A stretch of 64,000 bases of DNA from Calcarisporiella thermophila CBS 279.70 (Eukaryota > Calcarisporiellomycota): contig NW_027192206.1 in the NCBI RefSeq assembly GCF_041956535.1, forward strand, positions 62,001 through 126,000, given 5' to 3'. The notes beneath the pieces were generated by a model. The model was not told the origin of the DNA. It saw nothing but the letters and a program-made list of their open reading frames with translations, and searched no databases. A program made the position numbers and the translations under genes. Positions 43,200 to 54,916 of the stretch are shown one piece after another; position 1 is the stretch's first letter; every line of letters begins with the position of its first letter.

Positions 43200-45829
43200 G
43201 CGTCAAATGGAGAGATGACTAACAAAGCAGAAATGCCCCGTAATGGGTAGAGATGCCAATGATGGCTAGCAGCAGTGAGGGGGCACAGGGCTGTTGTCGA
43301 CAAGATGGGGGGGGGGGACGGTGGAAGGCCGGCGAGCGGGCTAAATGGGCTCTTGATGGAGGGAGAAGCAGTGAGGAGAAGATGGGCGAAGAAGAAAAAA
43401 CAAATTCAATCAAAGCGACGGCTGAGCAGAGCGGCTACAGGGCGGCGAGGGCAATATCTGGCGAGGGTCAGCAGGGGCGACTATGGCTCGACCTTTGGCA
43501 AAATAATGGCGAGGGCGGAGGGAGGCAGGAGAAGGCGGAAAAACGGTTCAGACGGCCGCTGCAAATTTTTGGGGAGAAGAAAAAGAAAAAAGAGAAAAAA
43601 AAAAGCAAAGAAAAGCAACGTCGATCGCCCACTCTCGCGCGCAAGCTGTGGAACATTGTAGGATCTTCAAGTTTAGCATGAGATCGGCACACATCCCAGC
43701 ACGGAATAACTGAACAAATTCAGACGTTTCTCGTGAGTCATCCGGCTAACATTCTTATTAACCCGGACATAACAGTGCAGGAGGAGCATATGGTTTCGGG
43801 CGGCTCTCCCTCTCCTCCTCCCCCCTCGCTCTTTCGTCATGGTTGCAGGTCTTGATTTTTTTTACAACCGAGTACTAGCAAAGCATAATCTAATTTCCGT
43901 TCCAATGGAACACCCGGCCCAGCAGCCGGCCCGGTGCTCTCGCTCTGTTGTCGCAGAGTCGAGGCCCTTTCGCCTCCCCGCGCCGCACGGCAAGGCATTG
44001 CAGAGCCTTCCGGGGACGGCCTTTGTTTCTGGCTCATAGGGGCTTGCCCCCACCGCCCAGCGATCAACCATTTTGCTGGGAGATCTCGGGCGGAAAAAGG
44101 AAAGCGGCCAGGATGGGCGGCAACCTGTCTCTCCAAGCAGGTACAAAGCTAAAATTATCCTCAGACCACAAAATTTCCGGTTCCCACCCAACGCTTCGCA
44201 GTCCAGTCAAAAGCGCGCTCGTTTCATGGCCCTCGTGCAAGGCCTGTTCTGGCTGGAAAGCCGCCGCAGAAACGCTCGCCTCGCGCCTTCCATCCCTGTA
44301 TCGCCTTCCACAAGCGTGGGGCGGCCCCCGCAGGACGCCTTCAGCAGGCGGGGCCCGGAAACGTTTACCCATGGCTGCATGAACGTCGGGTAATCTCTCA
44401 TCCTGGCGGCTGCGGATGGGCAAGCGGGCTCCCCTCCCACTCATGGACCAGCTGTCACGATGGATAGAACCAGCGCTCAGTCCTCTCTGAGCCTAATCGA
44501 GGGCCTCGATTTCCGCATGTGGTGATGCTCCTGCGGACTCCTGCAGGCTGAAGCCGGAGATTGACTTGGTTTTGGTCAAGCCAAGCCTCTCCGCTTCCCT
44601 TCCCCCCGTCTGAAACTTTCTAGAAGTGCAGGAGGCTGATCGCAGATGGCTTTTAATTAACTTTTCATGTTCCAAAGCGGTTTGGGCTTTGTTTTGCTTT
44701 CCTTAAGCGGGGCGTCCGCGCATATGTTTCATACTAACAGCTCGCAAATGGATCTTCGGTCCCCACCCACTCTTGTTCAGTAAGCCCACGGAAAGTCAAC
44801 CGGGCTTTGGCAAACCACATGGTTGGGGATTGCGCCAACGCTTACAAATCTGCAGCCGGAGATGAGCGGGAGGGGGGATTGAAGAGAGAAGGAGGCCGCC
44901 GCCCCCTCACATGATGAAACACCACCTTGTTGGAGCGATCACCCCCCCTCCCCCGGATCCCCGCCCAGCCGACACACGCGCAACTCCACACCATGCAGCT
45001 CTTAATATTCACCGTGCAAATTAGCTTTGTTAGAGAACGGTGGCTTATTAGAGGCCCTGTATCATGACATTGAAGGTTCTGGTGGCACGCCCCTCCATCC
45101 CTCGGGCGTCGGAAACGAGGTAGCGCTAGCAGGGGTTGCGCACACAAGCAATGACCTCATCCTCTCCGCGATGACACAATGGTGGAGGCATGGCATGGTC
45201 ATTGCAACCACTCGCGATGAGACGCAGGGGTGATTTGCCAGCCCGTGGTTGGCTCACGGCCCGACCGACCATAGGGGTTGAATTTGTATCCGTGATGCCC
45301 TATGTATCGGCTATTTTTCCATTTTATGAAGTGTGTATTCTGTTTGCACTCTGATGCAACGCTGGTCGGGCTCCAGAACAAATTATGCATGTTGAAGTGA
45401 ATTTTTTTCTACATGAAAAATAAAATTTTCTCGATGGGAAGGGATGGGGAGGATGCGACGTTGAACTCAACGCTGCTATGTATTCACACCCGTGCTTGTC
45501 GAGTAGCTAACCGCTCCCGTTCCATGTCGCCAAAAATCTCCTCTACAGCTCAGCTAGAAGTGTCGTGTGCTTAGGGGGTGGGGAAAAAAAAATTGTCTTG
45601 TCGTGCTGGTAGATCCATGGGATAGTCCTTTCATTATTTCTATTATAGAGAGAATATTTCTAATATACACAGTCCGATTCTAATAACAAATCTGAAGGGA
45701 TGGGGGTAAATACATTCGAAAATATTAGGAGGAAAAAATAAAATAAAATAAAATAAACGGAGTTAGGGAGGCGAGCGGTTAGAAAAGCGCGACAAGCATG
45801 ATTAAGAGTGGTGTGAAGTAGGGTAGGAG
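43200..45829. other. GC-rich gene-poor block, open frames on both strands without recognised genes
   Basis: 2.6 kb with many overlapping frames (for example 43253-43681, 43948-44382 plus; 44064-44444 minus) that look like consequences of GC-rich, stop-poor DNA. It contains an 11-G run at 43307-43317, purine-rich 43540-43610 and an AAAAT-type microsatellite near 45734-45757. No family or splice structure was recognised. Confidence 0.4.
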
Positions 45830-47284
45830 TTATGAGGGCGGGCTGAGCGTATGCTCACTGGCGGCTGTTTTTTTGTGCTCAAGTTTGTCGACCTTCTCCA
45901 TGGCTAGCTCACTGTCCTTGCCGTTTGATTCCGTGATGCTTGCAATGACAAAGAGAGCTACCGGCAGCGACACGACCAGCAAAACAAAGTTGATGATGAT
46001 CTGGGTCAGGTAGTTCACCCCGTGGCCATCGATACTCCATGCAATGGCGGCTCCGGCGGACTGGAAGCTCTTGTAGAATCCGGCAAAGCGGGACAGCATC
46101 TGGGAGTCCGAGGTAAGCGAGCCAAGCACCCAGTAGCAGAAGACCTGCCATAGGGCATCGTTCAAGCCGTAGAGCGCATAGAGCACGAAGGCGCCGCCGA
46201 AGCGGCGGTCGGTCCAGTCCACGGCGGGCGAGGGCTGGTTACGCTCATAGGTCACCTGGAAGGCAACTCCTCCGGCCCACGTCGGCAGCAAGACCAGGCA
46301 GACGATGGCGAGCCCGAGATAGCCACGGGTCCGACGGCTCCACCGCGGGGAGTCCAGGAACATGCCGAAGAGGGCGGCCCCCAGAATCTGCATGCCCCAG
46401 TAGATCACGTTGTTAAGCGAGCGAGTGCGCACGTTGAAGTAGAAGCCGTTGACCGCATTGAACTGGTAGGTGTAGAAGAAGTTGCTCGAGAAGCACATGG
46501 GGATGAGGACGAGCAGCTTCCAGTTCGTGAGCAGCTTCAGGATGGCAATGGTTTCGGCCTTCCAGTCGGGGTACTTCACCACCGCCACCATGGAGCCGTC
46601 ATCGCGCACCACCTTGTGGGGCGGGAGCAGGGTCAGCGTGAGCATGCCTCCCAACGCCATCACCACAATGAACGCAATGTAGGTCTCGTTGCTGACGGAG
46701 CCGGCGGAGGTCTGCCGGAGGTTGATGATCAGGGGGATGATGCCGCCGATCACTCCTCCGATGTTGAAGATAGCCCAGAAGATTGAGATGTAGCGACCCT
46801 TGTTGCGCTCGTCAGGATAGCTCATCATCATAGCTCCCTGAGCGGCCCAGAGCATGCCTGCGCACACCCCAAGGATGGCGCCCGAGGCCACCACAAAGCC
46901 GCCATTGCTGGTGATGTTGTAGCAGAGGAGAGAGCCGGCATAGAGCACGTATCCAAGGGTGCCGATGAGCAGGGTGAGTCGGGGTCCGAGAAGATTGTTG
47001 ATACCGCCACTGAAGAAACCGAAGATACTGAAGCAGGCGTAGAGGGCAGCGTTGGCTCTGTCGACAACAGTGTGATCCACTTGACCTCCACCTCCCATGC
47101 CTATACACACCCACCGAAAAGTACAAGGGCGATAACCGAGTTAGCAAACTTGTCAAGTTGGGTTCGGAAGAGGGCGAGTTTTCTGGACATTACCTTGCAA
47201 GGCATTAAACATGCCCGGACAGCAGAAGCAAACAAGCCCCACCAAAATGATTTGGTATAGGGACCGGTTGTAGTTTTGGAACAT
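45830..47284 (-). CDS. UNC93-like MFS transporter (paralogue A, 453 aa)
   Basis: Multi-pass membrane protein of the UNC93-like/DUF895 branch of the major facilitator superfamily. Exon 1 (47284-47194) encodes MFQNYNRSLYQIILVGLVCF to FNALQ; exon 2 (47100-45830) starts GMGGGGQVDHTVVDRANAAL. The intron falls in the codon for G (phase 1), the same place as in paralogue B. About 11-12 hydrophobic segments follow, including INNLLGPRLTLLIGTLGYVL, GAILGVCAGMLWAAQGAMMM, the loop DERNKGRYIS, LTLTLLPPHKVVRDDGS, and NAVNGFYFNVRTRSLNNVIY. Near the end is GLNDALWQVFCYWVLGSLT. The C-terminal 40 residues are hydrophilic. Substrate unknown; fungal homologues are often described as putative ion or metabolite transporters. 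A (GAA)n repeat lies in the leader (47319-47341). Confidence 0.9.
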
Positions 47285-49635
47285 GACGATGAGAAAAAAG
47301 AGGGTGCCTCCCAAACCTGAAGAAGAAGAAGAAGAAGAAGGAGAGTGTGTTGTTGATTCCACAAGCACAGTAGAGAAGGAGGGGGGAGAAGGCCTGGGAA
47401 AGCAAAGAAGAGGACTGGAAACGGGGGAGGGGGGGAAACGAAAGACAATGACAAATATAAACAAATGAAGACCAACTAGAAAAAGAAGTACCGAAAATAG
47501 GCAACTATTTATAGGCCCGTTGTTTCGCGGGGCAAACATGGCATTCCGCAAGAATCATGGAAAGCATGGTTCGCGGGAACACAAACCGAAGAGCTATTTG
47601 TCTTGATTGGTCTTGGAATTAATGCATGTTTGAGTTGCGTTGATGTCCCGATGATGTCAATTGGAGAGGCTTTTCCGAAGCTTACACACAAAAATTATTA
47701 GGGGTGAAGAGGGGGTTGCGGCTCATCCTTCCAAGGACCAGAGCTGGCTGGGGCGGCCCTTCTCTGCGAAGCCCTTGAGCCGAGACTGGAGGGAGGCGCG
47801 CGGTGGTGCAGAGGGCCTAGAAACGGTCGGGCCAAAGTGGGAAAAGAAAAAAATTAGACTGGTGGCGGAGTTGGCGGCCGTAGAATAGAAGCCCTCTCAT
47901 TCGGCCGATTCCCGCTCCTTATTCTCAGGGCCCGCACATAAGGAAATAGGCTAGGGCGGTGAAAGTCTCCGGTTGGTGCCATGAGGTTTGTGTATTGGGG
48001 GAAGAGCGGGGAGGTTCTGTGGTTTTATTCTCTTTTGAGAGTAGGCGCATCATTCATCCACATGAATCTTTGGGGAGAATATACCTAACTGAGTGTAAAG
48101 GAGCCAGAGTTTCCCACGGTAGCTCTTTACAGCTGGTGGGCTCTTCTATAGCTTCTCGAGAGCCTTTCGATGGTTTTGCCAAGGAGATGCAACGTGTCCC
48201 TGGTGAAATCTTTCCCATTTCCTTATTGGAAGGGGGGAGAAAGGCCCTAGGTTAGCCCCGTGGAATACAAGCTGGCCACTAGGTACAAGCCGAAGTTGGC
48301 GAGGGGAGGGGGGAGGGGGAAAGAGGAGGAACTCGGGAGCAATTCGGGACAGCGAAATTAGCCGGCCGAAAATCGTCGGCGAGTGTACCACACTTGCAAC
48401 GCACGTCAATAGCTTGGTCAAAGCATATTCCGGGGCCATATCGGCAATTTCCAGTGGTGCCCGGGTGTCCAGTCCTCATGAGTGAAAACCCGAATTGGCA
48501 TCCACAAACACACCTACACTCTAGGGAAGGGAGAGGGCTCACAATCAATTCAGAGTCAACTGGCGGATTCTGTTTGGAGAGCCAATTCCAGCCTCGCCGT
48601 CATCCGCCTATGTCGAAGGGCAAATAAGGGTTGGATGGTTTTGGCATCTTTGGCATTAAGGTCTAAGGAGTGCCATTGGAAGTGCAAGTTAATCTGCGGT
48701 TTAAATTGGATCGAAACAAGCGCATGCAGCCCAGAGTGTGGTTCACATGGGGCCTCCAAATTTGTTGTTTGATCAAGATGTGCGTTCTTAATATCGGATA
48801 ATTTACTAAAGCCAATTAATCGCATTTTGTTTCATGTCTGGTCCAATTCCGCAAAATTAGTAAACTGAATTAATGTATTCTTTAGGGTGGAAAGAGACCC
48901 CCCTTGTTTTTTGAAAGCCAGAATTCTAACTATCCTTAAGGACAAAAAAAAGTAGGCTATTTCATCCGTTTTTATTTAACCAAAGCATCAGCCCAAGGGG
49001 CTAGAAAAGTGTACAGGCGACTCTAGTCAAATGCTTTTGTTAGATACAGTTTTGAGATCTCTTTTGTTGAAACTCTAGAGCATTTCAAGTACCGATTATG
49101 GTTCGTCATACCAAACAGCAGGTGCAGACGACATCCGATGAAGATTATGTGTAGTGTTTCGAGGGAAAAGCTCCAAGGCTCTACCCCAAATCAACAAAGA
49201 AATAGATTCGGAAGCGAGTTGAAGAATCGGGAACCGCAGAATTGTGCCGTCTGATCGACAAGTTTCACAAATGCTCCTCGAGCAGATAAAGTGTAGGCAG
49301 TCTACCGTCCAGTAATGCAGCTCACTGATACTGCATTACTGAACCAACGCGAGAGCGATGGTTCTCAAGGAGATGAATTCATATTCCTGGTATATTTTAT
49401 ACTAGTGATTTTATCATTCTGTCAATGAGGTCTCGGTAGGAGGATAGGGATTTACGCTAGTGACGACGTTCTGCCGTATTTTAACAGGGGGTCGAGTGTA
49501 AATCGGCCATTGTATTCTAAAAAAGGCCCAAAACAGATATTGCCCGTCTAAGACGGGATGGACCGTATTGGGGCTGCTGATCATAATAAGAAAGCGAAAA
49601 TCGCTTATTTCCCCCAAGCAGTCGCTTCGAGAGCA
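47285..49635. other. Intergenic region between UNC93-like A and the multicopper oxidase
   Basis: 2.35 kb. Includes the (GAA)n leader repeat of UNC93-like A at 47319-47341 and the hairpin at 49310-49341. Open frames at 47661-47888, 47959-48255 and 48482-48772 have no recognised features. Confidence 0.45.
49310..49341. repeat. Perfect 11-bp inverted repeat with 10-nt loop
   Basis: CAGTAATGCAG, a 10-nt spacer, then CTGCATTACTG, its exact reverse complement. It lies about 300 bp upstream of the multicopper oxidase ATG. It could be a cruciform or a dimeric regulator site; function unknown. Confidence 0.6.
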
Positions 49636-51522
49636 ATGCAATTCCAATTTTGTCGTTACTTTAACAACTGGCTCCTATTTGGGTTGCTCGCCATCTCGCG
49701 TCTGCTTGCTACGCAGGCCCAGGCCAAGGTGGTCGAGTTTAACTTTACCATTTCTCGCACGGTGCTATACCCCGACTGTCGTAATACCTCGTTGGTGGTC
49801 GTCAATGGGATGTCCCCCGGCCCCCCCATTCACGTCAACCTCAACGACATCCTTATCGTCAATGTGCGAAATGAGATGCCCGATCCTGAGGATGCGGTGA
49901 CGATGCATTGGCACGGCTTTCACCAGATCGGAACGCTTACATCCGATGGTGTCCCCGGCGTCACCCAGTATCCCATCGGCTTCAACAGCACCTATCGCTA
50001 TGCATTCAAGTTCAGAGAAACACCCGGCACCTATTTTTATCACACCCACACGAAATTGCATATGGTAAGTGTCGTTAGCCAGGAGCGGAGTGGGAATCTC
50101 TAGAACGTGCGGCAGAGAAAACTGATCCCTTTGTAAATGATAGTATGGAGCGCATGGAGCACTAATCGTACATGAGCTAGGTTGGAACGGGCATCGTCCC
50201 GAGGATGGGCTTCAGTATGACGAGGAGAGAACCATCGTTCTCTCTGACTTTCTCAACGCGGATCTTAGTTCAGCAAATCGGAATGATTTGGCAAACTACG
50301 TCAACCGCTATGGCAATTTGGATGCAAACGGTGTGTTTATCAATGGCAGGACCCTAAACTGCACTAACCATCTCGGGTAGCCTCAATTACTCGAGGTCGA
50401 GCCACAAAAGACGTATCGCTTACGCCTGATTAACGCCGGAATCAGCGTCTACCAAGCATTCAAAATCGAAGGACAAGACCTGGAGTTGGTTGAGGCCGAT
50501 GGCCATCTACTCAAGCCCCTAACCGTTCCTCAAGTTGAGCTTCATCTCGGCCAACGCTACTCGGCTTTGTTGCGCACCAATAAACGACCCGCCAGCTACC
50601 TCATTGGTACACGCACGGGGAATGAGACGGCCCAGGATGTTTGCGCGGCCATGTGGTTACAGTATCCATACGCACCGCCGCCCATTTTGCCCAAGAGTTT
50701 TGATGAAGTCAATAAAACGGTCTTCAACCTGATTCCCGAGGTCCAGATAAGCACAGGTTGGGTGGCTAGCCGATTACAAGCAAAGTTGAATGACAACTAT
50801 CACCCCCCTCTGCCACACACGCGTGAGATCATTATCGATCTAAGAGGCAATAGTAATGCAAGCACTTTTTCTGACTTTTGGACCGTCAATGGAGTGCCCT
50901 TCCATTCTCCCAGTTTGCCCATGATCCTCAACGACACGATCATGAAACAACCGCCGTCCAAGTCCCTCCGCGAACTTGAGAACGGCTACGATCCGCAAAC
51001 CAACACCTACCCGGTTCAGGAGGGCGAGGTGATCCAAGTAGTCCTGCAGAATCATGCCGTCGATGCGGGGGGTGTAGTTTTGTGTATGTAGCCCAATTTC
51101 TCCGCTCCCCCCCTCCCCCAACTTATGAGGGTGGCTGGTCTACATTTCCGATTTCACCTCTAACCTTTGTTTGCCTCTTGATAGCTCACCCGTGGCATTT
51201 GCATGGCCATGCCTTTTGGGATCTGGGGAGTGGACCGGGCGCCTACATTTCAAGCAATAGCACCAGTCTCCTCAACACAAAAGACCCCATCCTTCGCGAT
51301 ACGACGGTCATCTACTCGTATGTCAAGGATCAGAGCTCGATCCCCGGCGGTAAGCCGGTCGGATGGCGGGTACTTCGTTTTGTTGCCAATAATCCCGGGT
51401 TGTGGTTCTCGCATTGCCATATTGGACTTCATCACCTGGATGGCATGGCATTTGTCTTTGCAGAGAGAAGTAAAAACAACACCGTTCCGATGCTTCTCCA
51501 TAGCACCAATACCCTTGGCTAG
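49636..51522 (+). pseudogene. Secreted multicopper oxidase (laccase/ferroxidase type) with in-frame TAG at codon 222
   Basis: Three exons (49636-50064, 50144-51083, 51185-51522) join to 569 codons. The signal peptide is followed by cupredoxin 1, with VNGMSPGPPIHVNLND, MHWHGFHQIGT (type 2/3 copper His) and FYHTHTKLHM joined to YGAHGALIVHE. Cupredoxin 2 contains TYRLRLINAGISVYQAFKIE and the VEADG motif. Cupredoxin 3 has SHPWHLHGHAFWDLG and FSHCHIGLHHLDGM, where the T1 Cys, His ligands and axial Met are intact. However, TAG (50378-50380) interrupts the frame after INGRTLNCTNHLG, before PQLLEVEPQKTY. Everything else is open with good splice sites, so the lesion is recent, a base-call error, or a read-through site. 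The natural end TAG is at 51520-51522. Probably an extracellular oxidase when functional. Confidence 0.85.
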
Positions 51523-52894
51523 TCAGGCGCTGGCGAGCGTGGCCTTGAGCCTCATGAGGCCAGCAGCCATGCATCTAAGGAGCATGGATTAGACTAGTTG
51601 GCCTTTGAAATAGTCAATCCTTTGGCCTGTAAGGCATTTTAATAAATTCCACTGTATAGAGACACGAAGTTAGCTTGAGCATACAGGTTGGACACATGGA
51701 CATCGACGCCATTTTGAAAAGCTTTGTTCATCCTCAAACTTGGAAAGCCGGATTCCTCTCGTCCCGGTGTTATTAGAATTTAGACCACAACGCGTAGTTT
51801 CCAATGCACCATCAATGGGCACAGCGCCATGGTGTATGGAGTGAACTATGGTGAAGGGGCTTGGTTGCAAACTCGGATTCCGGGGATAAAGAATGGCCAT
51901 CTGAAAAAATGGACCTCTCTTTTCCAAACTGGCTCGAGGAGGTCGCACTGAAGATAAATTAAAGGATCTACCTACCTAGGGGAACCCGACTGACGACCAC
52001 CGAGACTTGGAGAGGAGGAATCTCTTGCCGAAAATGGAGCAGAATACCAGGCTCCGATCATTTATCGTCTATCTTTTGTTTTTTCCCTCCTCTTGCATTG
52101 CATCGATGCCACGATACTGTATGTGTGTGAATTATTCGCGGCATTCGGAGGCCCATTTTTGGAGGAGTCTCGAGAGAAAGTAAGTGTTTGCAAGGGGGGG
52201 CGATGCGCGGAGCGATGGGCCATCCGGGCGATTGAGAATTAACGTGCATGGAAAAAACTAAAAAATAGAAAGGGAGTGCGATGCATGTTATTAATTTCAT
52301 GGAGGATTTATTAATGAGTTGCTTGCGAAAAGGAGGCCAATCTCTATGCCTCTGCATCTGTGCACTTGCAAAATAAGGAAATTATGGGGAGGGGAGGCAT
52401 TGCGTGGCGACTGCGCAGCCTTCGCCGCAGCGGACGGAGGGCGCAGGCTCGAGGGGGCGACGAGGGCGGCCGTTTGCGGAGGGGGCGAGGAGCTGCGCGG
52501 GGCTAGATCGCCAGGTCCCCAGGACTGGGATTTGTCGGTTTTTGGGCCAAGGTTTAATTTCAGAGGTTTCAAAACAATTTCATTTCCGAGGGCTCTAGAG
52601 CTTGTGCGGAGCTTGGACTGCACGCTCGAATAAGGAAGGAATCAGCTCTCCAAACTGCATGCTTGCACAGAGATTTGCCCAAAACATCGCCCCGCAAGAG
52701 CAAATATATACCTTCTCTGTTCTCCGGCTCTCAGCCTCGCCCCCTCTCTCCCTCCACCCCCACCCCAACCCGTCCCACACAGCTCTCCTTACAGCCCTTA
52801 TGTAATCGGCCTCCCCTTCCATTCATTTCCTATTTCTCTGCATTCACCTGAAACACGGCCCTGCCCTACTCTTCATCCTTTCAGCAGCATCAAC
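51523..52894. other. Intergenic region, no recognised gene
   Basis: About 1.37 kb; GC-rich 52400-52520 and CT-rich 52740-52860 (likely promoter/leader of the next gene). Frames 51670-51948 (minus) and 52319-52633 (plus) lack recognisable features. Confidence 0.45.
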
Positions 52895-54346
52895 ATGCTG
52901 GGAACAAGACGGTCCCCGACCCACCCCGCCCCGGTAACCAAACCCTCGACCCGGCATCCTCTGCGCCCTGCCCAATCGCTAACCTTTGCTCATCATTTGT
53001 CCTTTGTGTAGCCGCACTCCGACCGAGAGCTGGAAAAGAATCCCCTCAAGCGCTTGTTCAGATTCTCCAATCCGCCCAAATGGGATCCCTCTCGTCGCCC
53101 GGTGTCCGTGTACGACTATGCAACCCCAAAGCCCCCGGAGAGACCCCTCTCCACTACCTCTGCAAAGAGCATTACATCAAGCTGCTCTCGGAGCATTAGT
53201 AGTATTTCGGATCTCCCGCCCGCCCTGGCCGCCCGTCCCAAGAAGAAGGAGCTTCGGGACCGAAGGGCTCGCCCGCTCTCTTTACTGTTCGATTTCAGCG
53301 CTCGACGGTCGAACTCTCAGCCGCAACGGCAGCAATCCCTGGCAAAGAAGGTCAGCCTGGAGCACACTCTTGGGCCGGCTCCCAAGGTGCAAAAGGCATA
53401 TCGAGTGGTGGAGGATGTGGATCATTACTATGAGTATTCTTCCGAGGAGGAGTATGAGAAGGAGGACGAGGGGTATGATGGGGAATGGGATGTCTACGAC
53501 CGGATTTCCAACGCTAGCTCCTCGCTCGACTCTACCGTGGGGAGGGCCCAGAGTGATCCACGGCGGCAGCAGGACATGAGGGCTGGGCCCAAGGTCGAGA
53601 GGTGCCTGCCGGCCGTGGCCCCCCCGATCCCAGTGGAGGACGAGGAGACGGAAGACGACGGAATCTCGGTCACCTCCTCCTACGCATCGGCCTCGCTTGC
53701 CCCCCGACCCACCTCCATCAGCTCCTCTGGAAACACTTCCACCGCCACCTCCCACGAAATAGACCAGTCCTCCAGGATCCGCCAGCTGGAGCTCCAGCTC
53801 GAGCGGCTTACCCTCCAGAACGTCCGATTACAGCGAGCCAGCCGCTTGCTCAAAGTGGATGCGGAAGAGCAGGCCACCGAGGCGCGGAGGCTTGCCGAGG
53901 ATGAAGCCCATCACCTGCGCTTACTGAACGTTCAGCTGCAACGTTCCAATCGGCTGATGATGCAGGAGCTTGACGAGATTGCCCAAGCTCGGCGCGACGC
54001 TGGGTTTGGGCCCGAGTATGAGTTTCTAGTGCAGCAGATGGCCTTCATGCACCGCCAGCTAGCGGGCCCGGATCCATCGCTGGCAAAGATGGATGGAGAA
54101 GAAGGCAAGCAGCAAAGAAGGCTCGAGGAGATCGAGCGCGAGAATGAGACCCTGCGCGAATCTCTTGCCCAGATGCGCGAGACCCTTCGCACTATCAAAG
54201 CATCCCACATGGACTTGGAGCGGAAATATCGCGCTGAGCTGACGGGATGCCGAGAGGGGATGCGCAAACGGCTGCCAACAAGAGAGGATGAAGAGGAGGA
54301 GGAAAAGCGGGAAGATGGGCAGCAGCGCATCGAGGTCGAGGCATGA
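52895..54346 (+). CDS. Coiled-coil protein of unknown function (457 aa)
   Basis: Exons 52895-52933 and 53012-54346 (CCG|GTAACC to GTGTAG|CCG) give 458 codons. The N-terminal half is low complexity, basic and Ser/Pro-rich (NPLKRLFRFSNPPKWDPSRR, VYDYATPKPPERP). An acidic Tyr/Glu-rich stretch follows (YYEYSSEEEYEKEDEGYDGE), then a Ser/Thr linker. The C-terminal half, about residues 245-455, is an almost continuous coiled coil: RIRQLELQLERLTLQNVRLQ, HLRLLNVQLQRSNRLMMQEL, RRLEEIERENETLRESLAQM. Such architecture suggests a cytoskeletal or polarity scaffold, but this is a guess. No membrane segment. The opposite-strand frames 53282-53755 and 53932-54330 are shadows. Confidence 0.85.
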
Positions 54347-54916
54347 AATGGAGTTGCAATAGGTTCAATCTTTTTTTGGTTTCTTTACTGATATATCTTT
54401 TCAAGTTTCTACTCTATTCCAATTTTTGTTTGTCTTTTGTTGTTTCTTCTCATTACTTTTATTTTCTTTGCTTATCCACACTTCACTCTCACTCAATTTG
54501 TAGCATTCGCAATAACTGTTAATAAGCTAAAATAGCCACGGCCGTAGTTTTAATGTAAAAAGGATTTCAAGGGTAGTTTGAATAAATTGCTTTCCCTTAT
54601 TCTTTGCGGTCGGATGCGGGCTGCTTGGGTGGATGCTCTATATTAAATAAGCTTCTCAGCATTCGCCCCCCCTCCGTTGCATTAAAATAAAAAAAGGCAG
54701 TAATAAATAAAAATGCGGGATAGGGGAAATATGTACACATGATCTGAGTGAAAGAAGAGGGAACATATACGAAATAAAAAGAATAAATAAGGATAAGGGT
54801 CATCTATAGTCGAAAACGGCTCTCGTGTCCAGTATAAATAAGAGCCAAACCTACTTAACTATGAAAAAATAAACTTGAAGAAACAGCATGGGTCCCGAAA
54901 AGAGTCTCTAATGCCA
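54347..54916. other. Convergent 3' region between the coiled-coil gene and the DHA2 transporter
   Basis: About 570 bp, AT-rich, with T-rich sequence after 54360 and AATAAA-like signals on both strands. No gene. Confidence 0.5.

Noticed and set aside
43253-44444. Several 100-144 codon frames in the GC-rich block
   Set aside because: They overlap on both strands with no splice structure, conserved motif or plausible start context to prefer one.
19544-50380. Possible reassignment of TAG to a sense codon, suggested by in-frame TAGs in the GDSL and multicopper oxidase genes
   Set aside because: TAG is the natural stop of several genes here (RTT109, the multicopper oxidase end, the GDSL end, the ferroxidase at the right edge), and the two internal TAGs would need different amino acids (Tyr versus probably Gln or other).
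53282-54330. Minus-strand open frames over the coiled-coil gene
   Set aside because: Low-complexity Ser/Gly-rich translations arising from the complementary strand of a biased coding sequence.
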